DNA of 64,000 nt from contig NC_011672.1 of the NCBI RefSeq assembly GCF_000150955.2, positions 1,178,001 to 1,242,000 of the forward strand, in the 5' to 3' direction. Positions 52,680 through 62,129 of this stretch are shown in pieces (the stretch's first letter is position 1; each line of letters begins with the position of its first letter). The position numbers and the translations under genes are program-made. The DNA is from Phaeodactylum tricornutum CCAP 1055/1 (Eukaryota > Bacillariophyta > Bacillariophyceae > Surirellales > Neidiaceae). Under the pieces are notes generated by a model. It did no database searches, had not been told where the DNA came from, and saw nothing but the letters and a program-made list of their open reading frames with translations.

Positions 52680-54650
52680 ATGAGGAAGGCTACTAGCTGT
52701 AGTGTTGCTATTGTCACCATCGTCCGGATTACCTTCTCAGGCTTTCCTTTTCTGAGTGGTGGTGCACTGGCTTTTGCGCCGTGGCCTCGGTATACTCCCA
52801 CAAGTCCGGCAAATGCTTTTAGTGAAAGCAATGTAGCGAATAGAGGGCCTCGAACAGCTTTGTTCGGTAAAAAGTCAGCCCGTAAGGGTGGTGGTGGTAA
52901 GCAGCAATCCCGGGGTGCGCAAGCCCCACAGGAAAAGCAGTCCGTGAAGGATGCCCGGTTTGACGCTGCCACTCGGCAGTTCATGTTCACGCTCGTCGGG
53001 TTGACCAAAATGCTCCCCGACAAGTCCAAAAACATTCTCAAAAACATCAATCTGTCCTTTTATCCCGGCGCCAAAATTGGGGTGGTGGGCTTGAACGGAT
53101 CCGGAAAATCAACCTTACTCAAAATCATGGCGGGAGTGGATACCGAGTTTGACGGTACCGCCCGGCCCTTGCCCGGAGCTTCGATTGGCTACCTTCCACA
53201 GGAGCCGGCCCTTCCTTTTGCTACCGTCCAAGAATGCGTCGACGAAGCTGTACAATCCTCGCAAGCCATTCTTGATGAGTATAACCAACTCAGCATGAAG
53301 CTAGCGGATCCTGATCTCACCGATGATGAAATGAACAAGATCATGACCAAGACGGAACAACTGACCAATCAAATTGAAGCTGGAAATCTGTGGGAACTCG
53401 AGCGAATTGTGGAGCGCGCCATGGATTCCTTGCGGGTGCCACCCGGGGACGCCAAGACGGCCGTCCTGTCGGGTGGCGAAAAGCGCCGCGTAGCGCTTTG
53501 TCGCTTGCTCCTGGCCAATCACGATATGCTTCTACTAGACGAACCCACGAACCATTTGGACGCCGAATCGATCGGATGGTTGGAGCAGTTCTTGGCACAG
53601 TTCAAGGGAACGGTGGTCTGCATCACCCACGACCGATACTTTCTCGAAAATGTGGCCGAGTGGATTTTAGAGCTAGACCGAGGAGAAGGCATCCCGCACG
53701 AAGGCAACTACTCAAGCTGGCTGGAGGCCAAGAGTAAACGTCTCGAGGAGGAAAAGAAAAAAGACACCGCGGCAGCCAAGGCTGTTGCAGCCGAACTGGA
53801 ATGGATTCGGAGCAACCCCAAGGCCAAGGGCAACAAAAGTAAGGCACGCCTCAACCGCTACGATGAGCTACTGTCCGCTGCTGCTCCTACGGAACTCCGG
53901 AACGCGGGACAAATCTACATCCCCCCGGGTCCTCGGTTGGGCGATGTCGTGGTGGATATCACCAACATGCGCAAGTCGTTCGATGAGCGCTTGCTAATTA
54001 AGGATTTGAGCTTTTCCATGCCCAAAGCTGGTATTGTGGGCGTCATTGGCCCGAACGGTGCCGGCAAGTCGACACTCATCAAAATGCTACTCGGCAAAGA
54101 GCAACCCGACTCTGGTGAGGTCAAAATCGGTGAGACCGTGAACATCGTGTCTGTTGGGCAGGAACGCATGGATGAGTTGAACTCGGAAAAGACTGTGTTT
54201 GAGGAAATCTCCGGAGGGCTCGATGAGCTCGAGCTGGGCACCCAAACTGTGCAATCTCGTGCCTATCTTTCCTGGTTTGGGTTTAAGGGAGGAATGCAGC
54301 AGGCCAAAGTGGGAAATCTATCAGGTGGCGAGCGCAATCGTGTCCAGCTCGCCAAGATTCTCAAGGCCGGTGGCAATATGATTATTCTAGATGAACCATC
54401 GAACGACTTGGACGTCGAAGTCTTGCGCAGTCTGGAAGAAGCGCTGTTGAATTTTGCGGGCTGTGCCATGGTGGTGTCACACGATAGGTACATGTTGGAT
54501 CGCGTGGCGACCCACATTCTGGCCTGCGAGGGTGATTCGGAATGGTTCTTCTTCCCAGGCAACTATGCCGAATATGAGGCCAACCGTCTGGAACGCAAGG
54601 GCCAAAGCAGCATTAAGCGCGTCGCCTACGCGCCTTTGCTGAACGCGTAG
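52680..54650 (+). CDS. Plastid-targeted ABC-F ATPase, EttA-like
   Basis: 656 residues from the ATG at 52680; the longer upstream frame lacks a sensible start. The first 32 residues form a signal peptide ending 'GGALA-FAPW', a near-perfect plastid motif (Phe 32). Two ABC modules follow: Walker A 'GLNGSGKST' and signature 'LSGGEKRRVALCRLLL' with 'LLLDEPTNHLDAESIGWLEQ', then 'GPNGAGKST', 'LSGGERNRVQLAKIL' and 'IILDEPSNDLDVEV'. The linker between them is charged and carries 'EGNYSSWLEAKSKRLEEE', as in bacterial EttA, the energy-dependent translational throttle that binds the ribosomal E site. No membrane domain exists, so it is a translation factor and not a transporter. Its likely place is the plastid ribosome. 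Confidence 0.92.
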   Translation: MRKATSCSVAIVTIVRITFSGFPFLSGGALAFAPWPRYTPTSPANAFSESNVANRGPRTALFGKKSARKGGGGKQQSRGAQAPQEKQSVKDARFDAATRQFMFTLVGLTKMLPDKSKNILKNINLSFYPGAKIGVVGLNGSGKSTLLKIMAGVDTEFDGTARPLPGASIGYLPQEPALPFATVQECVDEAVQSSQAILDEYNQLSMKLADPDLTDDEMNKIMTKTEQLTNQIEAGNLWELERIVERAMDSLRVPPGDAKTAVLSGGEKRRVALCRLLLANHDMLLLDEPTNHLDAESIGWLEQFLAQFKGTVVCITHDRYFLENVAEWILELDRGEGIPHEGNYSSWLEAKSKRLEEEKKKDTAAAKAVAAELEWIRSNPKAKGNKSKARLNRYDELLSAAAPTELRNAGQIYIPPGPRLGDVVVDITNMRKSFDERLLIKDLSFSMPKAGIVGVIGPNGAGKSTLIKMLLGKEQPDSGEVKIGETVNIVSVGQERMDELNSEKTVFEEISGGLDELELGTQTVQSRAYLSWFGFKGGMQQAKVGNLSGGERNRVQLAKILKAGGNMIILDEPSNDLDVEVLRSLEEALLNFAGCAMVVSHDRYMLDRVATHILACEGDSEWFFFPGNYAEYEANRLERKGQSSIKRVAYAPLLNA

Positions 54651-54849
54651 AAATCTCTCCCCATCATGCACAAGCATGTACTTGTATGAGGCTATTTGCA
54701 TGAAGCTTTCCTAGCAATTAGCCGGCGGGTCCTGTTCTCAACGATCTACCGCGGGAGGAGAGTGATAAAAAGGACAACTGGAAAATTCACGGTTTACTTT
54801 AGCGGAAGGCGTTATCGTTGTAGCATAGTCTTGTACTGTTCATTCGAAC

Positions 54850-55998
54850 TTACTGGTGTGGTGGCACCGTACTACGAGCAGAGAAAGACATGTTTGGAAG
54901 CACCATTCGACTCGTACTTTGGTTGATGCGTTCCCGGGCCATCATGAGGAACGCAGTCTTGAGCAGCGTGTGCAAAAGTTGCACACGACAGCCCTTGTAA
55001 AGGCCTCCCACACCATGCTGCGCATACTCGTCTCTCAGGCACGGCCACAAGTTTGATTGGTTTGTGACCATGAGCATGATTTTTGCTCGAATTAATGGGT
55101 AGGTGGCAATGGTGGCGACCAGCTTGGCAAGTAGACCAAGAATAAAGGCTTCGACGAGGGACAAGCTGGACTTGTGAGACTGCTGGTTCAGTAAGTGTGT
55201 CTTTGCGCTATCGAACACGGTAAAATGGATGGCGGGGTTACTGCACAGTAGTAACGAGGGCCACAGTCCTTTCCACAAACTGAGAATCTCTCTCAAAGTA
55301 AACGGTTGATGACGAGAAAAGTTGGATGTGACCCATTCCTGAATATTTGAGGGGCTGCTTTCCAGTATTCGCGTCGCTTGCGTGCGATATTTTCTTGGCT
55401 CGGACTTGCAACCATTGTTTGGTCCAGGTTGTCGCTCTGGTAAGTTGGTACCGTCTTCGGCTTCCGTTTCCAGTTGTTCGCTCATTGTAATCAGCATGTC
55501 TGTACTGGGCGTGTCGTTCTGCATTCTCCAAGGCGACGGAGGCTGTTTGGACTGTTGCTCAAGCTCGTGGCCATCCTGTGTATACCTTAACGCGGTCCGT
55601 CTGCGATCCGTTTGTTGTTGCGACGATAAGACATCAAGAGGTAAGGTCAGAAACGTATTTGCCATGGCGGCTACGGCCGACAGGCATAGTCGAGCAATCG
55701 TGGAGATTTCGTTGCTGGAGCGGTTTCCTTTCCATATCGAAAGGATCCAGCTGTACAGATAGAAATAACAGAACGAGCTACTCGCCGTGTGTAACGACTT
55801 TGCAGCCCACCCAGCGTACAATGCACGCCAATTTTGTATACTCCCCCAGACAACGGGCGCATTTCCTGCGGCTGCGTTCGTCTTCCATACGTCGACTGGA
55901 TAAAACAACCATAACGACAACAACGAGGCGGCGACACCAGATACGGCGTCGGCGAGTGCCGTTCGACGGGCCCGAACGCCGTGGACTCCATTCTTCAT
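54850..55998 (-). CDS. SLC25 carrier, peroxisomal adenine-nucleotide-carrier-like
   Basis: 382 residues from the first ATG (55998). Three repeats of the mitochondrial carrier fold are visible. The first has 'YPVDVWKT', the second 'LPLDVLSSQQQ', and the third 'YPLIRAKI'. 'NPAIHFTVFDSAKTHLL' before TM5 and 'YKGCRVQLLHTLLKTAFLMM' at TM6 resemble the peroxisomal carriers SLC25A17/PNC. An insertion of about 85 polar residues sits between repeats one and two. PNC-type carriers bring ATP, and possibly CoA or NAD, into peroxisomes. The assignment to that subgroup is moderate. Confidence 0.78.
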   Translation of the reverse strand: MKNGVHGVRARRTALADAVSGVAASLLSLWLFYPVDVWKTNAAAGNAPVVWGSIQNWRALYAGWAAKSLHTASSSFCYFYLYSWILSIWKGNRSSNEISTIARLCLSAVAAMANTFLTLPLDVLSSQQQTDRRRTALRYTQDGHELEQQSKQPPSPWRMQNDTPSTDMLITMSEQLETEAEDGTNLPERQPGPNNGCKSEPRKYRTQATRILESSPSNIQEWVTSNFSRHQPFTLREILSLWKGLWPSLLLCSNPAIHFTVFDSAKTHLLNQQSHKSSLSLVEAFILGLLAKLVATIATYPLIRAKIMLMVTNQSNLWPCLRDEYAQHGVGGLYKGCRVQLLHTLLKTAFLMMARERINQSTSRMVLPNMSFSARSTVPPHQ

Positions 55999-56909
55999 GG
56001 TGTCAATTAACGGCTGCGATCCTCTCACTCTCGGTGGCGCAAACCCCTGCTCACGAGAAAACTACCCGGTCGGCAAGACAGGGCAAGGCGTATCGATGGT
56101 TTGGTCGTCGTGGCCGAAAGAGGAAGATCGAGAAACGCGGCACCAGCACGCGACTTTCCCTCACACTCTTGTGACGGAGTTCCTCTGAGTTTTGCATTTG
56201 AAATGTTACGAGCCATTTTTATATCGCTCTTGAATTTTGAATTTCTTCACCGAACAGACCTAACCGTAAGTGTAAAGTTACGATTAGATTATTGAATGTG
56301 AATTGCTACGACTAGAATAAGATACGTCTATATTCCTGAATGACCACACTTTGAGCAATATGCTTAGTCAATAGAGAACGATCGCAAAACTGCTGAGCAA
56401 ACTGTTCCAAACAGAGGCAGTTATTGGGTAAGGCTGACCGTCATTAACTGTAATTGGGCGATCTCCGCATCTTTCCCTGCACTACCGAACATTGCAGCTG
56501 GAGAACCCTGGTTACTGACTGGTGTGTGTCCTCTGTCATTTTTTCACAATGTATTTGCCATTGCCTCGGCATATTCAAACATCTTCGCACGGGCACCGTT
56601 GACTGTAGGTGCCTAGAAAGAAACCATCTCGGCCTCGGCGTGTCGTCACATCAGCGCAAAAGTCGCGACGGAGGTTAGGGGTCAAAGCAATCACGTGTGT
56701 TCGAGTCTTGATGACGTAGGTATTCTCTGATTCGCTTCACAGTCCACAGGCCTTTTTCCCGGCGTTTCCATTGCTTGTCTGGTCCGAATTGGTAGGTGCC
56801 ACAAAATAAGAACCACAACCTTGGATGTGTTGACTTGCTCCCGGGCACGGCACTCTCCCTTTTATTCCTTACAGAAACCAGAGACAGATTTACCACATTG
56901 TTTCCACCC
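55999..56909. other. Divergent intergenic region
   Basis: 911 bp between divergent genes. A GTG-initiated frame extends the unknown plastid gene leftward to 56796 but adds nothing recognisable. No RNA gene or repeat is seen. Confidence 0.35.
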
Positions 56910-57998
56910 ATGTCTTGCTGTACCCCACCCGTGTTCGTGTTGATACTGCTGCTTCTTTCTAGTATTGTGGTATGCAGCGATGCCTGGGCGTTGGTACCCA
57001 CGACAACGCCGCGTCGTTGGGCACGGCGGACCCGAACCACACGAGGCCACCCAGGCGTTTCTCCAGATCGCCGTCGGGTTTTCGTGGACATGGTCGGTAG
57101 CCACCGAGACGCAGAGGAGCTCGTTGAAACTACGGAAACTATCTACACTCCAGAAGAGCAACAACGAATTGCGGAGATACACGCCGAGGCGTCGGCAGAG
57201 AATGGCACGCTCCGGGACGCTGTTCAGCAGGCTTTGCCCACCTTGCCACCCGGCTTGATTCTGAAACTTGGTCGATCCACCAGTCATTCGCACGAAAGAG
57301 TCCAACAAGTAGCTTTGGAGCTCGAACACATTATGGATGCCCGAGTCCAGCAAGCCAAGGAGACTCTCAAAAGTCTCCTGGACGCCGGAGAAATCCGCAA
57401 ACTGGATAGTCTCATTGGTCAAGCGCAACGCGACGGAAAACTTGACGTGCCTTTTTTTAACGTCATACAGGCCAATCTCCGAGACGCCATGGCGACGGCC
57501 GAAGTAGCTCAAGAAGGAGAGGCGAACCGGGCGCAAGTACTACAACACATCTACACCCGTTGTCAGGAAGAAATGGAAAAGGCCATTCCTCCCGGGGTCG
57601 CTCTGCTCAATAAGGTACTCCGTACCGAGCAAGCCTCCATTCGTAGAAACCTATACGACCATTATCTAACACCACAGAAGAACGTTGTACGGACTCCGGA
57701 CGGCCGAGAGGTCAAACTCCAAGGCGAAAAGCCCGTACTTGTACAGCTGGACACGTTTGTTTCCGCCATTGCTGACGCCGTCAAGCAGATTCGCACCGTC
57801 GAAGTCGCGGGAGCAACGGATCGGGCGACGGCCGCCAACTTGGTAGAATCGTGTCGGACGATTGCCAAGGAGGCGCGCGTGGTCATTGGAGAAAAGTATG
57901 GGGTACCGTCGGACGAATTGCAAGCCTTTGAACTTGGATTGCAACCCGTCTTTCGACCGGACTCTCCCGAAAGTCCGTACGTCAAGGGAGAGACGTAA
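56910..57998 (+). CDS. Unknown protein, probably plastid-targeted
   Basis: 362 residues from the ATG at 56910. A strong signal peptide ('PPVFVLILLLLSSIVV') ends at 'CSDA-WALVP'; Trp at the +1 position is an accepted variant of the diatom plastid motif, and the next 40 residues are Arg/Thr/Pro-rich as in transit peptides. The mature part is almost all helix, with a Glu/Gln-rich stretch (residues about 85-260) and an end containing 'GRSTSHSHERVQQVALELEH' and 'EKYGVPSDELQAFELGLQPV'. No domain is recognised. Similar low-complexity helical plastid proteins exist in other diatoms, but no function can be given. Confidence 0.75.
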   Translation: MSCCTPPVFVLILLLLSSIVVCSDAWALVPTTTPRRWARRTRTTRGHPGVSPDRRRVFVDMVGSHRDAEELVETTETIYTPEEQQRIAEIHAEASAENGTLRDAVQQALPTLPPGLILKLGRSTSHSHERVQQVALELEHIMDARVQQAKETLKSLLDAGEIRKLDSLIGQAQRDGKLDVPFFNVIQANLRDAMATAEVAQEGEANRAQVLQHIYTRCQEEMEKAIPPGVALLNKVLRTEQASIRRNLYDHYLTPQKNVVRTPDGREVKLQGEKPVLVQLDTFVSAIADAVKQIRTVEVAGATDRATAANLVESCRTIAKEARVVIGEKYGVPSDELQAFELGLQPVFRPDSPESPYVKGET

Positions 57999-58219
57999 CG
58001 TAAAGGAATGTGAATAATCCTATAGTGCGTCTTTTTACAATAGATAGCTCTCGAGTAGAAACGCGTGTCAATGTATAGGTTGTGTATGTGTGTGCATGTG
58101 TGTATGCGCGCATTTTGTGCACCGTGACTAGGCCCACACGTGTATTTACGTATGCGCCCACTCACCCATTCCTGGTTGGCCTACACAGATCGACACACCG
58201 GGAATACACCCGTCCATAT

Positions 58220-58831
58220 TTACAAAGTGTTGAAAAATCGGTCACCATAGTCCCCCACGCCCGGTACAATGAATTTGTCGTCGTTCAAGCCTTCGTCCAC
58301 ACAGGCCGTGACGATTTTGACGGCGGGATAACGTTCGGCCAGAATGCGTAAGCCTTCCGGCGCACAAATCATGTTACAAAAGATGATTTTGGAGGGCGGT
58401 ACCTGGTACTCGCGGCAGAGTAGGTCGAGTGCGCAGAGGGCGGAACCTCCCGTCGCTAGCATGGGATCGCAGAGCAAAACGTGCATATCCGCCAACCCGG
58501 CGGGTAGTTTGCGGTAGTAGAGTTGGGCAATCTTGTCGGGATGCGCTTCATCACGCTGTATGAGAATCTTGCCCACCTTGCAGGACGGTTCGATTTCCCG
58601 GACGGCTTCCAGTAAACAGTCACCGCTGCGAATGATCGATACGGCGCAAATGGTGGTCGGATCCAGCGGGTGCCGACCTCGACACGGTCCACACGGCGTG
58701 TTAATATTGACGGTCGTAAAGGGGAATTCGGCCAAGGCATCTTCCGCGACGAGTCGCATGGCGCGCTTGGCGTACTGAACGAACTCTACGGAAGACGTAT
58801 TGGTGTCTGTCAATGCCGCGGTGGTAGTCAT
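58220..58831 (-). CDS. Uracil phosphoribosyltransferase
   Basis: 203 residues, single exon. 'DPMLATGGSALCALDLL' is the PRPP-binding loop, preceded by 'VGKILIQRDE', 'LYYRKLP' and 'VHVLLCDPML'-like strands. The C-terminal 'DEGLNDDKFIVPGVGDYGDR' is the uracil-binding signature of UPRT. The enzyme makes UMP from uracil and PRPP in pyrimidine salvage. 'FPFTTVNINTPCG' near the N-terminus fits the long form of eukaryotic UPRT. No targeting signal is seen, so it is probably cytosolic. It converges on the unknown plastid gene. Confidence 0.92.
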   Translation of the reverse strand: MTTTAALTDTNTSSVEFVQYAKRAMRLVAEDALAEFPFTTVNINTPCGPCRGRHPLDPTTICAVSIIRSGDCLLEAVREIEPSCKVGKILIQRDEAHPDKIAQLYYRKLPAGLADMHVLLCDPMLATGGSALCALDLLCREYQVPPSKIIFCNMICAPEGLRILAERYPAVKIVTACVDEGLNDDKFIVPGVGDYGDRFFNTL

Positions 58832-59116
58832 AGGTTGATGGAGGTGGATAGAGGAACAGGAATAATGAAAAAGGACCGAGGAAGAGTCGAGGAGGAAAGA
58901 TGTCAGAAGAAGTAGCAGTGGTGGTGGCAGAGACTAGCACTACCGATAGGTAAGGTATTCATTCGGATCTCCTCTAGCTAATAGGTAGACGCAGGCACAC
59001 CTCGACACGGGTAAACGAACCTACCTCGCAACTTGGTGAAGAGAGCCGCGTGTGCCTTGGAAGGCGAGACGACCAGATTGGGATGAAGATCCGGCGGGGC
59101 GGACATGTCGGATTAC

Positions 59117-59142
59117 TGTGTGTATGTGTGTGTGTGTGTGCG
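59117..59142. repeat. TG dinucleotide microsatellite
   Basis: A nearly pure alternating TG tract with one A interruption, about 290 bp upstream of the UPRT start. Such tracts can adopt Z-DNA and vary in length. Confidence 0.85.
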
Positions 59143-59185
59143 TACTGTTGCCGGGCAATGTCCAGTGTCGCCAACGGTAGCACTC

Positions 59186-59189
<4 letters not shown>

Positions 59190-59217
<28 letters not shown>
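59190..59217. repeat. TG dinucleotide microsatellite
   Basis: A pure 14-unit TG tract, 47 bp beyond the first array. Likely polymorphic. Confidence 0.9.
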
Positions 59218-59220
<3 letters not shown>

Positions 59221-59887
59221 ATTGGTGTGTATCAATCAATGGGAGCCCCAGCCGGTTCGGCTCGTACCGAAGCGACGGTGTTATTGTTGTCGTCGATGAA
59301 GAGACTCGTTTGGTGTTTTTTGCCCGATGATCCCGAGTCGGTTCGATTTGCTGGCAGTGGTGTCGAAAACCCGCAACGATAAGTGGCTAGAATCGTACGA
59401 AAAAAGGAACAAAGGATACCTTCGTACAGTTAATTACAGTCATGGCAGTCGAAGGTACCATAACGTAGAGTAGACACTGCTTCGGGCTCGTTTTCTTAAC
59501 GTACAGAATACAGACGCTTACAAGAGCGAAATTGACGTGATATCACTGCCAACAAACATCCCGGCTCCACGCAAAATTCCGGGATTTTCAAGCCGACCCG
59601 GAATCAAAGAATCTGAGGGTTTGCAATTACTAGGTGTTGCAAGTAGGGCAGGTTTCCTTGGGTGGGTACGCCTCGTCGACTTGGGCTCGACCATGGTACG
59701 ACATCCCTCTACGGGAAGAGCATTGACAGTGAACGCGACAGACTGGATTCTCCCAAGCACCCTACGCTGACGTTCTCTCGTTCGGTGTACGGCAACAAGG
59801 ACGACGGAACTTGCGGCGAGGCTTTCCTGCAGTGTGTGAGCATAACCCTTCGTCGGTCCGACACGCAAGTTACGTTGGCGACCCGGG

Positions 59888-60946
59888 ATGGAGCGATGCG
59901 TGTTGTGGCGGTGCCGTCCTCGCACGTCGCCATTTTCGTCGTCACTACTTTCGTTTGGTGACCGTTTTGGCATCGCTTCGATTCCGTTTAGTCTCGTCAA
60001 TAGACGGGGTATGGGATTTCGGCGAAGATTCAAACAACGCAAACAATCAGACCAACACCAGGTGGAGGACGCTACGGTGTCCACCGCCAAATCCCCGGAT
60101 GTGCGTACCGGACCCGCAACCTGGTGGACTCGCTTCCAACCAGTACGGTTCCGCTACGGAGGAGCGGGACCGTACACGAGAGAACACTGGCAGGCAATGG
60201 CCCGCCGATGGCCTTGGTGGTTGGCCTTGGTGATTGGCTTTTCCTGGGAAGAAACCTCACCGTTTACACTACTGCACATCCAAGGTCCGAGTATGATACC
60301 CACCATGGCACCGGACGGGTCGGATATTTGGTTGCGTAGAACCTATACTTGGAGACGGAAATTGGGCTGGGACGTGCCCTACCGGCGTAACGACCTCGTG
60401 GGCTTTGCACATCCCGATCAACCCCAACACGTCTCGTGCAAGCGCATCGTGGGGCTCGCCGGAGATCGTGTGCAACGATACGGACAGTACGTGCACTTGT
60501 ACGTGCCGTTGGATCCACACGGATTTGGCATGACGTGGCCTCCCGTCGAACACTCCTCGACCGCATGGATGGATCGGTCCTGTCCCTGGGATACCGCCAC
60601 GGCACGATTGCCGGATGTCTGGCGAGAAGCCCGGCGCACCGTCGTTGTGCCACCCGGACACGTTTGGGTGGAAGCAGATTGTCCCAATTTTGGGATTGAT
60701 TCGAGACACTTTGGACCCATTCCGGTAGAATGGCTCCAGGGCAAGATCTCCGCACGGGTTTGGCCCTTGTGGCGGGCGCACGTGGCCAAGGAGGAAGCCC
60801 CGGGAGGTGGACACGGACAGCGACCACATCCTATTTCCCTCGACGACGATACGCTACGCATGTACAATGTACACAAAAAGATGTCGTCACAACCAAAAAT
60901 TGTCGGAGAGGATGAGGCCCCGGACACGGACGCTCCATCCACTTAG
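59888..60946 (+). CDS. Signal peptidase S26, inner-membrane-peptidase (IMP) type
   Basis: 352 residues. The catalytic Ser (135) lies in 'HIQGPSMIPTM' and the Lys (185) in 'SCKRIVGLAGDRVQ', the dyad of S26 peptidases. 'WVEADCPNFGIDSRHFGPIP' is the conserved distal box. A hydrophobic segment 'WWLALVIGF' just before the active site anchors it. The basic, hydroxylated N-terminus with few acids is compatible with mitochondrial import, so it may be the IMP1/IMP2 maturation protease of the inner membrane; thylakoid processing peptidase is the alternative. ATG at 59888 was used; a second at 60011 is possible. An unusual loop of about 60 residues sits between the Lys and the distal box. Confidence 0.83.
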   Translation: MERCVLWRCRPRTSPFSSSLLSFGDRFGIASIPFSLVNRRGMGFRRRFKQRKQSDQHQVEDATVSTAKSPDVRTGPATWWTRFQPVRFRYGGAGPYTREHWQAMARRWPWWLALVIGFSWEETSPFTLLHIQGPSMIPTMAPDGSDIWLRRTYTWRRKLGWDVPYRRNDLVGFAHPDQPQHVSCKRIVGLAGDRVQRYGQYVHLYVPLDPHGFGMTWPPVEHSSTAWMDRSCPWDTATARLPDVWREARRTVVVPPGHVWVEADCPNFGIDSRHFGPIPVEWLQGKISARVWPLWRAHVAKEEAPGGGHGQRPHPISLDDDTLRMYNVHKKMSSQPKIVGEDEAPDTDAPST

Positions 60947-61031
60947 CGTACTCTTCCAGGCAACTTATGCTCACCAAATAAAAGTCCAATACTAGTCATT
61001 GTGCTGCGCTTTATATTGGCACATGTGCATA

Positions 61032-62129
61032 TCACCGTGATACTACCTTTTGAGAAGTGAACAGTTTCTTTTGTTCCCGTAAGGCCAGTTGGAGAGTGCG
61101 TACGCGTTGCTCTTGATGTGCAATTTTGCGGGATACGTCTCGGTGATAGTGCGAACCGGGCGTCACGTGCGAATTCTCTTCCTTGGCTTGGTCCAGACGT
61201 TCCCGGCAATACTGGACCCGTTCGGCAAACATGGCCAGATATTCGTCCAACGACGAAAAAAAGAGACGACTATTTGAATGGACCGAGGACTGGATGGCGG
61301 CTTGGATGGCCACAATGCGATCCCGAAGTTCGGGTGTCAAATCGTCCCAAGCCTCCTGGTTGCCCTGGATATCGCCTAACGTCTGCATCATGTGGGCCAA
61401 TGATTTTTCAAAAAGTTGCGATAGCTGCAACTGATCGGCTAGTTGGCAAATGGAGTAACAGTTTTCTGTGTCAATGGACTCCTCCAGAATCGCAGTCGTC
61501 GCGTCCAATACGGTCGAATTTTGCAAGAAATGAGCAATTTGGCAACAATCAACAATCACGTCACCCGTAAGGTTGTCCACCTGCTGGTCGCCTTGAACTA
61601 CGTGGACAAAGGCCAACACCGACGAGTACGTGAATCGCTCCAGGGGAAACGAGCGACGGTCGTCGGTGTGTGGTGTAGCGGTGGTGTGGAAACGCTTCCA
61701 TGACGATGCCCAGGCAAAAATAGCGTCACACGACGACGCCAACACTTGCAACGAGACATCCCGAACAATCCCGTCCGACGCGGTCAAATCAATCAACAAA
61801 CTTGCGTACGAGTCGATCACACCTTGTCGCTCGTTGCGCTGGAGTGTTTCTTGGTGTTCGTCTGCCGCAAAAATCTCGTCGTGTACCGCTTCTTGGTAGC
61901 GCGTCAAGGCTGAAAAACGCGCCAGCTCTAGGGAATTGATCCGTGTCGACGATGCGTCGGCGTCGTGAGAAGAGATCAGCGCGTTGTTCCGCAACCATTG
62001 GTCCCAATCTTGCAATCGGTGCGTTTCTGGAACAACGGCTACGATCCGTGCGTCGCGAGGAATGCGTTCGCGGTGATCGTCGTTGTCCCCGTTCAAACGT
62101 CGCCTCAGCGGTCGTTCTTGAGGTTCCAT
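61032..62129 (-). CDS. BTB/BACK-like protein with C-terminal coiled coil
   Basis: 365 residues. The middle part contains 'TYSSVLAFVHVVQGDQQVDN', 'DVIVDCCQIAHFLQNSTVLD' and 'NCYSICQLADQLQLSQLFEK', the pattern of the second half of a BTB fold followed by BACK-type helices; the first BTB strands are weak or replaced. The last 110 residues are charged helix, probably a coiled coil. BTB proteins often bridge substrates to CUL3 ligases, so a link with the NEDD8 protease earlier in the window is possible but not shown. No kelch or other repeat follows. Confidence 0.65.
   Translation of the reverse strand: MEPQERPLRRRLNGDNDDHRERIPRDARIVAVVPETHRLQDWDQWLRNNALISSHDADASSTRINSLELARFSALTRYQEAVHDEIFAADEHQETLQRNERQGVIDSYASLLIDLTASDGIVRDVSLQVLASSCDAIFAWASSWKRFHTTATPHTDDRRSFPLERFTYSSVLAFVHVVQGDQQVDNLTGDVIVDCCQIAHFLQNSTVLDATTAILEESIDTENCYSICQLADQLQLSQLFEKSLAHMMQTLGDIQGNQEAWDDLTPELRDRIVAIQAAIQSSVHSNSRLFFSSLDEYLAMFAERVQYCRERLDQAKEENSHVTPGSHYHRDVSRKIAHQEQRVRTLQLALREQKKLFTSQKVVSR

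Larger units (their letters stand above)
58832..59887. promoter_or_regulatory. Divergent intergenic region with TG arrays
   Basis: 1056 bp between UPRT and the signal peptidase. Two TG/GT dinucleotide arrays are listed separately. A 99-codon frame at 59662-59961 overlaps the start of the signal peptidase in another frame and has no protein-like features. Confidence 0.4.

Noticed and set aside
59662-59961. 99-codon frame overlapping the signal peptidase start
   Set aside because: Out of frame with the real gene and no recognisable content.
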